A stretch of DNA of 64,000 bases. Source: DATARH01 sp963847345 (lineage in GTDB: Bacteria > Pseudomonadota > Alphaproteobacteria > ATCC43930 > CGMCC-115725). The notes under the pieces are model-generated. The model saw nothing but the letters and a program-made list of their open reading frames with translations. It was not told the origin of the DNA and searched no databases. The stretch covers positions 124,001-188,000 of the forward strand of contig CAWJZU010000042.1 in assembly GCA_963847345.1 (NCBI GenBank). The letters run 5' to 3'. The first letter of the stretch is position 1; every line of letters starts with the position of its first letter. Of the stretch, positions 53,918 to 63,254 are shown in pieces. The translations under genes and the position numbers were made by a program.

Positions 53918-55737
53918 ATGACAATCCGCCTTCTGCCGCCGGTGGTGGTCAACCGCATCGCCGCCGGCGAAGTCATCGAGCGCCCGGCCGCCGCCGTCAA
54001 GGAACTGGTCGAAAACGCCATCGACGCCGGCGCGCGCAACATCGAGATCGTGCTGCGCGACGGCGGCAGGGCGCTGATCGCGGTCAGCGATGACGGCGCC
54101 GGCATGACCGACGCCGAGCTCGACCTCGCCGTCGAGCGCCATTGCACCTCGAAGCTCTCCGGCGACGATGTCCTCGACATCAAATTTCTCGGGTTTCGCG
54201 GCGAGGCGCTGCCGTCGATCGGCGCGGTCAGCCGGCTGCGCATCGTGTCGCGCCCGGCAAGGACCGACAGAGGGGCCGACAGCGCGTGGGAGATCGCGGT
54301 CGAGGCTGGCGCGAAGCGGGCGCCGGTGCCGGCGGCGCACCCGGCGGGGACGCGGGTCGAGGTGCGCGACCTGTTTTTCGCGACGCCGGCGCGGCTCAAA
54401 TTCCTGAAGACCGCGCGCAGCGAGCGCGACTACGCGCTCGACGCGGTGCGGCGGCTGGCGATGGCCTGTCCGGCGGTCGGCTTCACGGTGATCGGCGACG
54501 ACGAGCGCGTGCTGCTGCGGCTGCCGCCGGCGCCGTCGCGCGAGGGGCGGCTGGCGGCATTGCTCGGCCGCGATTTCGCCGAGAATTCGGTGCCGGTGGC
54601 GGCGGCGCGCGACGGCTTCGCGCTGTCCGGGCTGATCGGGCTGCCGACCCTCAATCGCGGATTGCCGCGCGACCAGTATCTCGTCGTCAACGGGCGGCCG
54701 GTGCGCGACAAGCTCTTGGTCGGCGCGGTGCGCGGCGCCTACCACGATCTGTTGGCGCGCGACCGCCACCCGGTTGTCGCGCTGTTTGTCGATGGGCCGC
54801 AAGCTGAGATCGACGTCAACGTGCATCCGGCGAAGACCGAGATCCGCTTTCGCGACTCGGGGCTGGTGCGCGGCCTGATCGTCGGCGCGCTGCGGCATGC
54901 GCTGGAAGCGGCCGGGATGCGGACCTCGACGACGGTCGGCGCCGCCGCGCTCGCCGCGTTCCGGCCCGGGAACGGCGGCGCCGCTTACCGCAGTCCGGCG
55001 GGACGGCGCGTTTTCGTTTCCGCCGAGCGCGCCGCCGCGCGGTCTCGCCGAGGCGGCGACGGCGATGCTGATGCCCTATCGAGCGTCCGCCGATGCCGCG
55101 CCGGCCGGCAGCGAGAAGCCGCCCGAAGCCGACCACGAGCCCGAGCCGGGTCGCGCCGCGCCGCTCGGCCGCGCGCGGGCGCAATTGCACGGGACGTATA
55201 TCCTGGCCGAGACCGCGACCGGAATCGTGCTGATCGATCAGCACGCGGCGCACGAGCGCCTCGTCTACGAGCGCATGAAGGAGGCGCTGGCACGGCACGG
55301 GGTGGCGCGCCAGGTGCTGCTGCTGCCCGAGATCGTTGAACTGGAACCGGCGCTGGCCGACCGTCTCGCGGCGCGGGCCGAAGAGCTGGCCGAATTCGGT
55401 CTCGGTGCTCGAGCCGTTCGGCACCGGCGCGGTGATCGTACGCGAGGTGCCGGCGCTCATTCCCGGGCTCGATTTGCGCGCGCTGGTGCGCGATCTGGCC
55501 GACGAACTCGCCGAATGGGGCGACGCGCTGGCGCTCAGGGAGCGCGTCGAGAGCGTCTGCGGTACGCTGGCGTGTCATGCCAGCGTGCGCGCCGGAACCC
55601 GCCTGACGCCGAACGAAATGGACGCGCTGCTGCGCCAGATGGAGGCGACGCCGAACAGCGGCCAGTGCAACCACGGCCGCCCGACCTATGTCGAACTGGC
55701 GCTCGGCGATATCGAGCGCCTGTTCGGCCGGCGGTAG
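53918..55737 (+). CDS. mutL: DNA mismatch repair protein MutL (two frame breaks)
   Basis: About 606 residues rebuilt. The N-terminal GHKL ATPase is intact: motif I ELVENAIDAGA, motif II SDDGAGM, motif III GFRGEALPSIGAVS. DVNVHPAKTEIRF marks the end of the transducer domain. An extra base near 55030 and another near 55400 shift into the C-terminal dimerisation domain: VLIDQHAAHERLVYERMKEA and QCNHGRPTYVELALGDIERL, with the conserved CxHGRP. It couples MutS to repair. Dimer-domain motif QHAAHERL is present; the DQHA(X)2E(X)4E endonuclease motif is visible, so it is likely a nuclease-type MutL, as expected where MutH is absent. Confidence 0.92.
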
Positions 55738-55845
55738 ACCGTATCCGCCCGGCGGGTCCGTCTGCCGGGTCCGGCGCGCTTGCCATCGCGGCGGTTTGTC
55801 GGACAAATACCGGCCGGAACAATCGCTGCGACGCGGAGGCGAGCG

Positions 55846-56568
55846 ATGCTGGAAGTGTGGAGCTGGCCGACGCCGAACGGCCACAAGGTGCATATCGCGC
55901 TCGAGGAGCTGGGGCTCGAATACCGGGTGATCCCGGTCGATATCGGCGCCGGCGACCAGTTCAAGCCGGAATTTCTCGCGATCACGCGCAATCACCGGAT
56001 ACCGGCGATCGTCGATCCGGACGGCCCCGGCGGCGAGAAATTCACGCTGTTCGAATCGGCCGCGATCCTGATCTATCTGTCCGAAAAGACCGGCGGCCGG
56101 CTGATCCCGAAAGACCCGATCGGCCGCTACAAATGCCTGGAATGGATGATGTTCCAGATGGGCGGCATCGGCCCGATGTTCGGCCAGTGGAACCATTTCG
56201 GCGCCTACGCCCCGGAAAAGGTGCCCTACGCGATCGAGCGCTACACAAACGAGGTCAAGCGGCTGACCCGGGTTCTGAACCATCGTCTCGATGAAGCCCG
56301 ATGGCTCGCCGGCGACGAATACAGCATGGCCGACATCATCACCTTTCCGTGGATCAGGACCGCGTCTCAGGCCGGCGAGCGGTTTGCCGAGCGCGGCAGC
56401 CTCGATCTCGCCGAATATCCGTCCGTCAAGCGCTGGTATGACGAGATCAACGCGCGCCCGGCGGTGCAGCGCGGTCTCGCGGTGCTGTCCGACCAGCAGC
56501 GCGACCGCAAGATCGACGATACCGAGCGTGAGAACACGTTCGGCAAGACGCAGTTCGCGGTGCGGTGA
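55846..56568 (+). CDS. Glutathione S-transferase (YghU/YfcG-like)
   Basis: 240 residues. N-terminal thioredoxin fold: WSWPTPNGHKVHIALEELGL, with NGHK as the catalytic loop of Nu-class YfcG/YghU disulfide-bond oxidoreductases; the NHRIPAIVDPDGPGG segment carries the cis-Pro and FESAAILIYL the glutathione-binding SA pair. C-terminal helical domain with WLAGDEYSMADIITFPW. Glutathione-linked reductase activity is likely. ATG 55846 follows GCGGAGGCGAGCG. Unbroken. Confidence 0.92.
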   Translation: MLEVWSWPTPNGHKVHIALEELGLEYRVIPVDIGAGDQFKPEFLAITRNHRIPAIVDPDGPGGEKFTLFESAAILIYLSEKTGGRLIPKDPIGRYKCLEWMMFQMGGIGPMFGQWNHFGAYAPEKVPYAIERYTNEVKRLTRVLNHRLDEARWLAGDEYSMADIITFPWIRTASQAGERFAERGSLDLAEYPSVKRWYDEINARPAVQRGLAVLSDQQRDRKIDDTERENTFGKTQFAVR

Positions 56569-56688
56569 TCCTTCCGCCTGCCAAAGTCATCCCGGCGAGG
56601 CCGGGATCGTCCAACCGATCGAGCGGCTGAAGTGGCCCGCCCTGCGACGATAGAGCGGGTGCTCGCTTACACGAAACAGGGTTGTGAA

Positions 56689-57545
56689 ATGGCAGCAGAA
56701 AAAATCGGCGTTGTCGGCGCCGGGTTGATGGGGGCGGAGATCGCGCTCGTGTTCGCGCTCGCCGGACACGATGTCGTGCTCTCGGACCGCACCGATGAAC
56801 AGCTCGCGGCGGCCAAAAACCGCCTTGCGACGACGCTCGACCGCGGCATCCCGCGCGGCTTCTTCAAGGCAGAGGACAGGGAGCCGGCGCTCGCCCGGAT
56901 CTGCACGACGACCGCGCTCGCCGATTTCGCCGAGTGCGATTTCGTCACCGAGGCCGTGTTCGAGGACGAGGCGGTCAAGGCCGAGATCTACCGCGACGCT
57001 CGACCGAGTGTGCGGTCCCGGCTGCTATCTTCGCCAGCAACACCTCGACGATCCCGATCTCGACCTTGGCCTCCTATGTCGGCGAGGCGCGCCGGCCGCG
57101 TTTTTTCGGCACGCATTATTTCTCGCCGGCCTCGCGCATGAAGCTGGTCGAGATCATTCCGGCCTTCGAGACCGCGCCCGAGGTGGTCGAGACGGCGATC
57201 CGCCTGTGCCGCGAGGCGGGAAAGACGCCGATCCGGGTCAAGGACGTGGCCGGCTTCGCGGTCAATCGCATGTTCCTGATTTTTCTCGCCGAGGCGGTGC
57301 GTCTCGTCGAGGACGGCGTCGCGACGCCGGAAGATATCGACACGGCGTGCCGGCTTGGTCTCGGACACCCGATGGGGCCGTTCGAGCTGATGGACGCGAT
57401 CGGCTCGAAACTGGCGCTGCAGACGCAGGAAATTCTGTTCGAAGCCTATGGCGAGCGCTTCCGGCCGCCGCCCCTCTTGAAGCAGCGGGTGCGCGCCGGT
57501 TTTGTCGGCGGCCGCGGCAACAAGGGCTGGCGCGAGCGAGGCTGA
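56689..57545 (+). CDS. 3-hydroxyacyl-CoA dehydrogenase (two adjacent frame breaks)
   Basis: About 285 residues rebuilt. NAD motif IGVVGAGLMGAEIALVFALAG, then TEAVFEDEAVKAEIYRD. Two extra G near 57000 and 57030 shift the frame twice before IFASNTSTIPISTLASY, FFGTHYFSPASRMKLVEII (catalytic His region) and VKDVAGFAVNRMF. The ending LLKQRVRAGFVGGRGNKGWR is the usual HBD-type C-terminus. It oxidises or reduces 3-hydroxyacyl-CoA in beta-oxidation or PHB/butyrate routes. ATG 56689. Two or more acyl-CoA dehydrogenases elsewhere in the window could feed it, but are not linked. Confidence 0.88.
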
Positions 57546-57577
57546 TGCAGTCGAGCGGAGTTGCCCCGCTCGGGCAG

Positions 57578-57751
57578 TCAGATCCGCGACGGTTCGACCG
57601 GCCGGTTCCGCATCGGGGGCGGCGGAGGGTCGGGCCGCGGGACCGGGATCGGCGGCGGCGGTTCCTCGATCGGCGGCGGCTGTGACGGATCGGGCGGCGG
57701 TACCGGCGGCGTGCCGGGCGGCGGCACCGGTTGTGGACCTTGGGCTCGCAT
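57578..57751 (-). CDS. Small proline-rich protein
   Basis: 57 residues from ATG 57751: begins MRAQGPQPVPPPGTPP and is rich in PPP and PIPVP motifs. Low-complexity frames arise easily in GC-rich DNA, but the repeated order of PPP, PIEEPP and PVPRP is like small proline-rich proteins seen in other proteobacteria. No signal peptide; function unknown. Lies between the HBD-like and GST genes on the opposite strand. Confidence 0.4.
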   Translation of the reverse strand: MRAQGPQPVPPPGTPPVPPPDPSQPPPIEEPPPPIPVPRPDPPPPPMRNRPVEPSRI

Positions 57752-57915
57752 CGGCCCCAGCCTAGCGAGCGCTGCTCTCCGGGTCAAAACGAACCGCAAG
57801 ACGAGCGGCACCGGCAAGCGACGTGCGCGGCAAAGCCGTTGTAGCGCCGGCATTGCGCTATCTCCATCTGCCGGCCATCTGCCAGGGGACGACGAGATCA
57901 GTTCAGGAATGTCCG

Positions 57916-58570
57916 ATGACCGATGAACTCGTATTCTACACCCATCCGATGTCTCGCGGCCGGATCGTGCGCTGGGTCCTCGAAGAGATCGGCCGGCCCT
58001 ATCACACCGAAATTCTCGACTACGGCACGACGATGAAGGCGCCCGCCTATCTCGCGATAAATCCGATGGGCAAGGTGCCGGCGCTGCGTCACGGCGATGC
58101 GATCGTCACCGAGACCGCCGCAATCTGCGCCTATCTGGCCGATGCGTTTCCCGATTCCGGTCTGGCGCCGCCGCCCGGCGACCGGCAGCGAGGTCCCTAT
58201 TATCGCTGGCTGTTTTTCGCCGCCGGACCGATCGAAGCCGCGGCGACCAACAAAATGATGGGGGTTGTCGTCCCGCCGGAGCGCGAGCCGATGGTCGGCT
58301 ATGGCACCTACAAAGCCGTCATCGACACGCTTGAAGGCGCCCTTGCGGGCCGCGATTACATTGTCGGCGAGCGTTTCACGGCGGCCGATATCTATGTCGG
58401 ATCGCATATCGGCTGGGGCATGGAGTTCGGCACGATCGAGAAGCGCCCGGCATTCGAAAGCTACTGGCAGCGGCTCGCGACCCGGCCGGCGGCGATACGC
58501 GCCAGGGAGATCGACGACGCGCTTGCTGCCGCAGCATCCGCTTCCCGGCCAGCCGCCTCCGTCCGCCTGA
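57916..58570 (+). CDS. Glutathione S-transferase (likely frame break near its C-terminus)
   Basis: About 215 residues. ELVFYTHPMSRGRIVRWVLE is the thioredoxin-fold start with the Ser of the glutathione site; NPMGKVPALRHGDAIVTETA supplies the Pro and the ETA pair. C-terminal domain: FTAADIYVGSHIGWGMEFG. After RAREIDDAL the original frame runs on through the next gene to 59151, which is not plausible; one extra base near 58530 would end it at TGA 58568-58570, 13 bp before the next ATG. ATG 57916. It lies in the same orientation as the dehydratase-like gene. Confidence 0.85.
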
Positions 58571-58583
58571 AGGCGAATGGACG

Positions 58584-59570
58584 ATGCCCGTCGCTCTCCC
58601 CTCGCTCGACCAGCTCGAAGCCGCCGCCGCGCTCGTGCATTCGGTGGTGCCGCCGACCCCGCAATATTGCTGGCCGCTGCTGTCGCGTCGCATCGGCGCC
58701 GAGCTGTGGGTCAAGCACGAGAACCACACCCCGGTCGGCGCCTTCAAGCTGCGCGGCGGGCTCGTCTATCTCAACGAATTGCGGCGGGTGCGACCCGGCG
58801 TCGCCGGCGTCATCAGCGCCACGACCGGCAATCACGGGCAGAGCATCGCCTACGCCGCGACCCGGCTCGGCCTCGCCGCGACGATTGTCGTGCCGCACGG
58901 CAACAGCCCAGAGAAGAACCGGGCAATGCGGGGTTTCGGCGCCAACCTCGTCGAGCATGGGCACGATTTCCAGGCGGCCTATGAATACGCGGCGGAGCGA
59001 GCCAGCGACGACCATCTGCACATGCTGCGCTCGTTCGATCCGCTGCTGGTGCGCGGGGTCGCGAGCTACGGTCTCGAACTGTTCGGCGCGGTGGAGCGGC
59101 TCGACACGGTCTATGTGCCGATCGGACTCGGCAGCGGCATCTGCGGCGTGATCGCGGCGCGCGAGGCGCTGGGGCACACCGCCGAGATCGTCGGCGTCGT
59201 CGCCGAGAACGCCCCGACTTATGCGCTGTCCTTTGCCGCCGGGCGCGCGGTGCCGACAAATTCCGCCGACACGATGGCCGGCGGGCTCGCCGTGCGCGTC
59301 CCCGACGACGAGGCACTCGCGATCATCCGGAACGGCGCGGCCCGCATCGTCACGGTATCGGAGGCCGAAATGCGGTCGGCGATGCGCGTCATCTTCACCG
59401 ACACGCACAACGTCGCCGAAGGAGCCGGCGCCGCCGCCTTCGCCGCGGCCTTCAAGGAGCGCGACAGGCTGGCCGGCAAGCGGGTCGCAATCGTGCTGTC
59501 GGGCGGCAATATCGATCGCGCGCTATTCGCCGAGATTCTGGCCGAGAAGGCCGGTTCCGAGATGGAATAG
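58584..59570 (+). CDS. Threonine dehydratase-like PLP enzyme
   Basis: 328 residues, fold type II PLP family. The PLP lysine is in VGAFKLRGGLVYL; SATTGNHGQSIAYAA is the phosphate/substrate loop, and GLGSGICGVIAA the glycine-rich phosphate-binding loop. The C-terminal regulatory ACT-like domain of IlvA is absent, so it resembles catabolic serine/threonine ammonia-lyases or the racemase-like group. ATG 58584. It follows the GST gene after 13 bp, so may be cotranscribed. Unbroken. Confidence 0.9.
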   Translation: MPVALPSLDQLEAAAALVHSVVPPTPQYCWPLLSRRIGAELWVKHENHTPVGAFKLRGGLVYLNELRRVRPGVAGVISATTGNHGQSIAYAATRLGLAATIVVPHGNSPEKNRAMRGFGANLVEHGHDFQAAYEYAAERASDDHLHMLRSFDPLLVRGVASYGLELFGAVERLDTVYVPIGLGSGICGVIAAREALGHTAEIVGVVAENAPTYALSFAAGRAVPTNSADTMAGGLAVRVPDDEALAIIRNGAARIVTVSEAEMRSAMRVIFTDTHNVAEGAGAAAFAAAFKERDRLAGKRVAIVLSGGNIDRALFAEILAEKAGSEME

Positions 59571-59598
59571 CCACCGGAGAGACCCTGTCGTCTTGACT

Positions 59599-59975
59599 AT
59601 GGGACTCGCCTACAAACTCCTGACCGTCGAGGAATTCCTCGATTCCTGCCCGAACGACGACCGGCATTAGCAGCTGATCGACGGGGTCATCGTCGCGATG
59701 GCGCCGCCCGCCATCCCGCATCAGGATCCCGTCGCCCTCGACCGAGCGCGACGATCATTTTGTCAAGCTGCCGCAGTACCAGGCGATCCCGAGCCTGCGC
59801 GAAATCCTACATGTCGAGAGCGAGCGCGTCGCCGCTACCGTCTATCGGCGCGACGGCGACGGCTGATGACGATCGAGATCGCCGGACCGGAAGCGCGTCT
59901 GCAACTCGCGAAATCGGCCTCGATATCGCGCTGGGCGCCGTTTATCGCGGCGTGTCCGGCCTGTCGCCGGGCTAA
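59599..59975 (+). pseudogene. Decayed Uma2-family endonuclease remnant
   Basis: ATG 59599 reads MGLAYKLLTVEEFLD then SCPNDDRH and a TAG where family members have Tyr; QLIDGVIVAMAPPAIPHQ continues in frame. A large part of the middle is missing, and the C-terminal end is found in another frame: FVKLPQYQAIPSLREILHVE, then a frame change and LDIALGAVYRGVSGLSPG. Uma2 proteins are restriction-endonuclease-fold proteins of unclear role, common in multicopy. Stop, deletion and shifts together mean it is not functional. The stop and deletion cannot be explained by the +1 errors seen elsewhere. Confidence 0.75.
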
Positions 59976-60376
59976 TCGCAGGTCCGGCCGAACGCGTCGA
60001 GCCCGTCTCCGAGATATTGCGGCAGCGACGCGTCGCCGATCATGTAGTCCGGGTCGCGCGCCGCGATGCGCGCCTCGGCCTCTTCCAACGCATCGTCCCA
60101 TTCGGAAATATCGTAATCGCCGCGTCCGAGCCAGATCAGCGCCAAGAGATCGGTCTGCTCCTCGACATTGAGACCGGCGATGAACTCGACCATCTGGCGC
60201 CTTCGGTCGTCACCCTCGTAAAAATCCTGTCCCGGTTCGTCGACGAGCGTTTCCAGCTCGCTGTCGTCGCCGGTTGTCGTGCGGTCGCCCGCCGTTGACG
60301 ACACTTTCCCGGCGACCTCGCGCGCAGCCTCGATAAATTCGCACACTTTATCGGTACTGATCCTCAGCTCGGGCAT
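59972..60376 (-). CDS. DUF3775 domain protein
   Basis: 134 residues from ATG 60376: MPELRISTDKVCEFIEAARE, then a poorly conserved acidic stretch, and the typical FIAGLNVEEQTDLLALIWLG (about 75-95), followed by acidic EWDDALEEAEARI. DUF3775 proteins are conserved in alphaproteobacteria but without known function. Small, acidic, cytosolic (no signal). Overlaps the last 4 bp of the Uma2 remnant. The frame extends to 60526 but the family starts at MPELRIST. Confidence 0.85.
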   Translation of the reverse strand: MPELRISTDKVCEFIEAAREVAGKVSSTAGDRTTTGDDSELETLVDEPGQDFYEGDDRRRQMVEFIAGLNVEEQTDLLALIWLGRGDYDISEWDDALEEAEARIAARDPDYMIGDASLPQYLGDGLDAFGRTCD

Positions 60377-60546
60377 GATCCCTCCAGTTGCTGGTAACGG
60401 GAACGAAGCAATGCCGCCGCGCGATCCCTCGGCAGCCTTGTCTCGCGCCGCGTTACTATATCGGGGATAGGCCCGCGTCGCGAAACCGGCTATGACGCGG
60501 GCCGGCCCCGCCGCGCGACGCGGCAATAAAGAGAGGCGATCGCACC

Positions 60547-61407
60547 GTGCCGGTAGTCAGCCAAGCCACGATCGATTTCGTCAACGGCATTGCGGCCGAG
60601 GCCGAGCGCATCGACACGCCGTGCGGCGACGGCACGATGGCGTGGCGCTGCTGGGGCAGCGGACCGCCGCTGGTGCTGCTGCATGGCGGTTACGGCTCGT
60701 GGATGCACTGGATACGCAACGTCAAGCCGCTGTCGCGGCAGTTCACGGTGATCGCGCCGGATCTGCCCGGTCTCGGCGACTCGGCAACGCCGCCCGAGCC
60801 GTGGACCGCCGGCGGGCTCGCCGCGATTATTGTCGCCGGGCTCGACATCGTGCTGCGCCGGATCGACCCGCCGGACCAGAATAAATTGCACCTCGCCGGG
60901 TTCTCGTTCGGCGGCGTGATGGGCGGCAATGTCGCGGCACAGCTCGGCGAGCGGCTGCGCGGTTTCACCGTCGTCGGCTCAAACGGGCTCGGGCTCGAAC
61001 GCTCGCCGACGCCGCTCAAGCGCGTGCCGGCCGACGCCGACGAGACCGAGGAATTCGCGACGCACCGCTACAATCTGAACCAGCTGATGATCGCCGACCC
61101 CGACAAGATCGATGAGCTGGCGCTGTATCTGCAAAAGACCAATCACGCCCGCGCCCGCATGCGCAGCCGCCGGTTTTCGCGATCCGGGGCGCTGATCGAG
61201 GCTCTGCCACAGGTCAAGGCGCGGCTCGATGGCATTTGGGGCGAGCGCGACGCGACCGCCTACCCGCATCTCGACGACCGCGCCCGCATCCTGCGCAGTA
61301 TCCAGCCGCAGGCCCGCTTCGCTATCGTCCCCGGCGCCGGGCACTGGGTCCAATTCGAGGCGGCCGAGCAATTCAACCCGATCCTCACCGAGTACGCGGC
61401 GGGATAA
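60547..61407 (+). CDS. Alpha/beta-fold hydrolase
   Basis: 286 residues. PPLVLLHGGYGSWMHWIRNV is the oxyanion-hole region, LAGFSFGGVMGG holds the nucleophile Ser (GFSFGG) and VPGAGHWVQFEAAEQF the catalytic His; the acid is probably the Asp of WGERDAT. Similar to esterases and epoxide or C-C bond hydrolases. Start at GTG 60547, preceded by AAAGAGAGGCGATC. No linked pathway gene except perhaps the convergent ones; substrate unknown. Confidence 0.88.
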   Translation: MPVVSQATIDFVNGIAAEAERIDTPCGDGTMAWRCWGSGPPLVLLHGGYGSWMHWIRNVKPLSRQFTVIAPDLPGLGDSATPPEPWTAGGLAAIIVAGLDIVLRRIDPPDQNKLHLAGFSFGGVMGGNVAAQLGERLRGFTVVGSNGLGLERSPTPLKRVPADADETEEFATHRYNLNQLMIADPDKIDELALYLQKTNHARARMRSRRFSRSGALIEALPQVKARLDGIWGERDATAYPHLDDRARILRSIQPQARFAIVPGAGHWVQFEAAEQFNPILTEYAAG

Positions 61408-61494
61408 GCCGGCAAGAGCGTAATCCCCACCGCCCGGTTGGCGGGGCTTCGCTACGCGTCGCTGCCTGCCACTCCGTACCCCAAGATGTAAAGA

Positions 61495-61977
61495 TCAAGC
61501 AGCTTCTGGCACGCTCATGCGCAACGAGGGCGCTGTCTTCTTCAGCACCAGCGTGTTGCAAATCACGTCGTGCAAAGCCTGCTTCCGGCTCGTCCACCCG
61601 GCCATCATGAATCCGACATACAGAATTAAAGCAGACAGGATTTTTGCGAAGTAGCGGCCGGTCGCCCGCCCAAAAGATATGCGTTGTCCATTCAAGTCGG
61701 TGACGATCAAGCCGCAGACTCTTTTGCCGGGTGTCGCCCGCCAGGAGGAGCTTTCAAACAGCGCGGGATACAGCCAGGAAATGAGAATACCGAGTATGCA
61801 GAAGCCGATCAGTACACCCATTTCACTCTCGCCCGAGGACGCAAGGTTAAGAGACGCGAGGCTAAGAGAGGAAATACCAAACTGCACAATCGAAAAGATT
61901 AAGACATCGATTAAAATTGCCAACACGCGCCACCAAAATCCGGCAAATCGGTATTCCGGTACTGGAGACATGGTCAT
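61495..61977 (-). CDS. RDD-family membrane protein
   Basis: 160 residues with three membrane helices (about 18-42, 52-72 and 113-135). FAGFWWRVLAILIDVLIFS carries the Arg-Asp (R..D) pair in the first helix, and ATPGKRVCGLIVTDLNGQRI is the typical later block. RDD proteins are small membrane proteins, some linked to ion tolerance. ATG 61977 (or 61971), with GGGAGG about 11 bp upstream. Convergent with the hydrolase gene. Confidence 0.85.
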   Translation of the reverse strand: MTMSPVPEYRFAGFWWRVLAILIDVLIFSIVQFGISSLSLASLNLASSGESEMGVLIGFCILGILISWLYPALFESSSWRATPGKRVCGLIVTDLNGQRISFGRATGRYFAKILSALILYVGFMMAGWTSRKQALHDVICNTLVLKKTAPSLRMSVPEAA

Positions 61978-62029
61978 AGCTAACGTTCCTCCCATTTTAT
62001 TGAGCGCGACGAGGCGGCATTTCTTGATT

Positions 62030-62992
62030 CTAGAACGCGACGGCGTCCCCACCTTTCAATGCCAGCAATTGGCGCGCCTCGTCGGGGGTGGCGATTTCGA
62101 GCGACAAATTCTCGACGATCGCGCGGATGCGGCTGACCTGCTCGGCGTTGCTTTTGGCCAACTGACCGCGCCCGAGCCACAGTGAATCTTCGAGCCCGAC
62201 TCGTACGTTGCCGCCCATGATCGCGCCCATCGTGATGAGCGGCATCTGGTGGCGGCCGGCGGCCAGGATCGACCAGGCGTAATCGTCGCCGAACAATTTG
62301 TCGGCTATACGCTTCATATGGGAGAGATTTTCCGGGTCGGCGCCGATCCCGCCGAGAATGCCGAAGATCGTCTGCACGAAGAACGGCGGCTTTATGAGCC
62401 CGCGATCGACGAAATGCGCCAGATTGTACAGGTGCCCGACATCGTAGCACTCGAACTCGAAGCGGGTGCCGCAGCCCTCGCCCAGATCCTTGAGGATGCG
62501 CTCGATATCCTTGAAGGTGTTGCGGAAGATGAAATCCCGCGTCATTTCGAGCTGGCGCGGCTCCCATTCGTATTTCCACTCCTTGTAGCGGTCGAGCATC
62601 GGATAGAGCCCGAAATTCATCGAGCCCATGTTCATCGAGCACATCTCGGGCTTGGCGCGCAGCGGCGCGGCGAGCCGCTCCTCCAAGGTCATGCCGTGGC
62701 CGCCGCCGGTGGTGATGTTGACGACCGCGTTGGTCGCCTGCTTGATGCGCGGCAGGAATTGCATGAACACGTCGGGGTCGGGCGTCGGCCGTCCGTCCTT
62801 CGGGTCGCGCGCGTGCAGGTGCAGGATCGCGGCGCCAGCCTCGGCCGCGGCAATCGCATCGCGCGCGATCTCGTCCGGGGTCAACGGCAGGTAGGGGCTC
62901 ATCGTCGGGGTATGGATCGATCCGGTCACCGCGCAGGTGATGACGACCTTGCCGCGTAGGCTGGCGCGCTGTGCGCCTTCTTGGTTCACCAT
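62030..62992 (-). CDS. BKACE-family beta-keto acid cleavage protein
   Basis: 320 residues. VVITCAVTGSIHTPTMSPYL, AILHLHARDPKDGRPTPDP (zinc-binding HLHARD) and VVNITTGGGHGMTLEERL are the family blocks of 3-keto-5-aminohexanoate cleavage enzymes (Kce). They condense a beta-keto acid with acetyl-CoA to give acetoacetate and an acyl-CoA. The specific keto acid cannot be told here. ATG 62992 follows CAAGGAGTTATGG. The upstream frame to 63190 is a poor extension. No gene of lysine fermentation nearby. Confidence 0.92.
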   Translation of the reverse strand: MVNQEGAQRASLRGKVVITCAVTGSIHTPTMSPYLPLTPDEIARDAIAAAEAGAAILHLHARDPKDGRPTPDPDVFMQFLPRIKQATNAVVNITTGGGHGMTLEERLAAPLRAKPEMCSMNMGSMNFGLYPMLDRYKEWKYEWEPRQLEMTRDFIFRNTFKDIERILKDLGEGCGTRFEFECYDVGHLYNLAHFVDRGLIKPPFFVQTIFGILGGIGADPENLSHMKRIADKLFGDDYAWSILAAGRHQMPLITMGAIMGGNVRVGLEDSLWLGRGQLAKSNAEQVSRIRAIVENLSLEIATPDEARQLLALKGGDAVAF

Positions 62993-63254
62993 GCTCCATA
63001 ACTCCTTGTGGGGATCTGCAAAATCCCCTGCGCGGGTGTGTCGGGGCGTGAGAACAGGTGCAGCACTGTAGTGACCGGCATTGGCATACGCCCCGTTATC
63101 GCGCCGCGCCTGATCGTAAACCGAGACTGCCGAAGCCGCCTTTCTTATTTCTTTTCTACACAGCAGTAGCAATCCGAACGGGAAGCCCAAGGGCTTTGGC
63201 GTAGAGCCGGTTTAAGAGCGCGCCGCCACCGCCAGATGGGGTGGGCAATCGGGG

